In this document: in pieces, positions 5,242-5,503 of the stretch
Layout: each line of letters begins with the position of its first letter
Numbering within the stretch: position 1 is the stretch's first letter
Notes under the pieces: generated by a model
Told to the model about the DNA's origin: nothing
The model's input: the letters and a program-made list of their open reading frames with translations, nothing else
The model's database searches: none
Program-made: the position numbers and the translations under genes
Source: Hyphomicrobiaceae bacterium
GTDB taxonomy: Bacteria; Pseudomonadota; Alphaproteobacteria; Rhizobiales; Hyphomicrobiaceae
Assembly: GCA_017353825.1 (NCBI GenBank)
Contig: JAFMSC010000305.1
Coordinates: 1-5,503 of the forward strand
Direction: 5' to 3'
Length of the DNA stretch: 5,503 nt

Positions 5242-5503
5242 ATGACAGGCCGTTGGAGCAGACTTGCGGTGGCGGCATCGATGTTGTCGATCGCCCTGCC
5301 CGGAGCGATGGCGTTGGCTCAGACGCAGGCGCAAGGCCAGCCGGATGCCCGGTCCCCTGAATTGCGGGCTCGGTTGCACGACGGCCGGCTCGCCATGATC
5401 AGAGAGTCCCTGAAGCTCAATGACGCGCAGCTCAAGCTGTGGCAGCCGGTCGAGGCCCAGCTGCGCACCTCGTTTGACGCGCGCCAGAGGGCGCGCGCTG
5501 AGC
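5242..5503 (+). CDS. Secreted LTXXQ/Spy-CpxP-like periplasmic protein, N-terminal part
   Basis: The frame opens at ATG 5242 and is still open at the right edge, giving 87 full codons. AAGGAG at 5227-5232 lies 9 nt upstream and fixes this start over the ATG at 5233. A clear Sec signal peptide is visible: basic R4 and R7, a hydrophobic core at about residues 8-23, and an A-L-A cleavage motif at 24-26. The mature protein begins Gln/Ala/Pro-rich and then becomes charged and helical. LKLNDAQLKLWQPVE (57-71) resembles the LTXXQ repeat of alphaproteobacterial Spy/CpxP-like proteins, which typically read L-x-L-T-x-x-Q-x-x-x-W-x-P-V-E. Spy and CpxP are periplasmic chaperone or stress-sensing proteins; that role is inferred from family resemblance only. 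The N in place of T (LND for LTP) is a mild variation. The C-terminal part, where a second motif would be expected, is outside the window. Confidence 0.8.
   Translation, partial: MTGRWSRLAVAASMLSIALPGAMALAQTQAQGQPDARSPELRARLHDGRLAMIRESLKLNDAQLKLWQPVEAQLRTSFDARQRARAE

Noticed and set aside
4172..5278. Minus-strand open frame of 368 residues
   Set aside because: It runs antisense through the 3' end of leuC and the gap, has low-complexity GC-rich composition and no domain pattern, and has no ribosome binding site that I could see.
1..5503. CRISPR array, toxin-antitoxin, phage or complete insertion sequence
   Set aside because: No spaced repeat array, no paired small genes, no transposase or integrase motif was seen on either strand.

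Overview
The window comes from an alphaproteobacterium. The left edge holds the 5' end of a 16S rRNA gene on the minus strand, and its text (GGCGGCAGGCCTAACACATG, and a short early variable region) is typical of that class. The protein genes are GC-rich and favour G or C at third positions. The order cannot be fixed from this fragment; a Rhizobiales- or Rhodospirillales-like lineage is plausible.

Layout from left to right. (1) 1-281, minus: first part of a 16S rRNA gene that continues beyond the left edge. (2) 282-737, minus: rRNA operon leader and promoter, with a TTGACA/TATCTA promoter, an A/T-rich UP-like element, a boxB-like hairpin followed by a clear boxA antitermination site, and several leader hairpins. 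(3) 738-925: control region between the divergent transcripts. A perfect 11-bp inverted repeat overlaps the -35 of a candidate plus-strand promoter. (4) 926-2929, plus: membrane-anchored M23 (LytM-type) peptidoglycan endopeptidase with all expected catalytic residues. (5) 3014-4438, plus: leuC, large subunit of isopropylmalate isomerase, complete with Fe-S ligands. (6) 4439-5241: about 800 bp with no convincing gene but unusually many small stem-loops, a 13-bp tandem direct repeat and a perfect 13-bp inverted repeat. leuD does not follow leuC here. (7) 5242-5503, plus: start of a secreted LTXXQ/Spy-like periplasmic protein that runs off the right edge.

The protein genes do not form one pathway. 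The peptidase and leuC lie on the same strand 84 bp apart and could be co-transcribed, but a hairpin separates them and their functions (cell-wall growth, leucine synthesis) are unrelated. The peptidase and the Spy-like protein both act in the envelope. I found no convincing undescribed system. The most interesting material is non-coding: the operator-like palindrome at 822-845 and the hairpin-rich gap after leuC.
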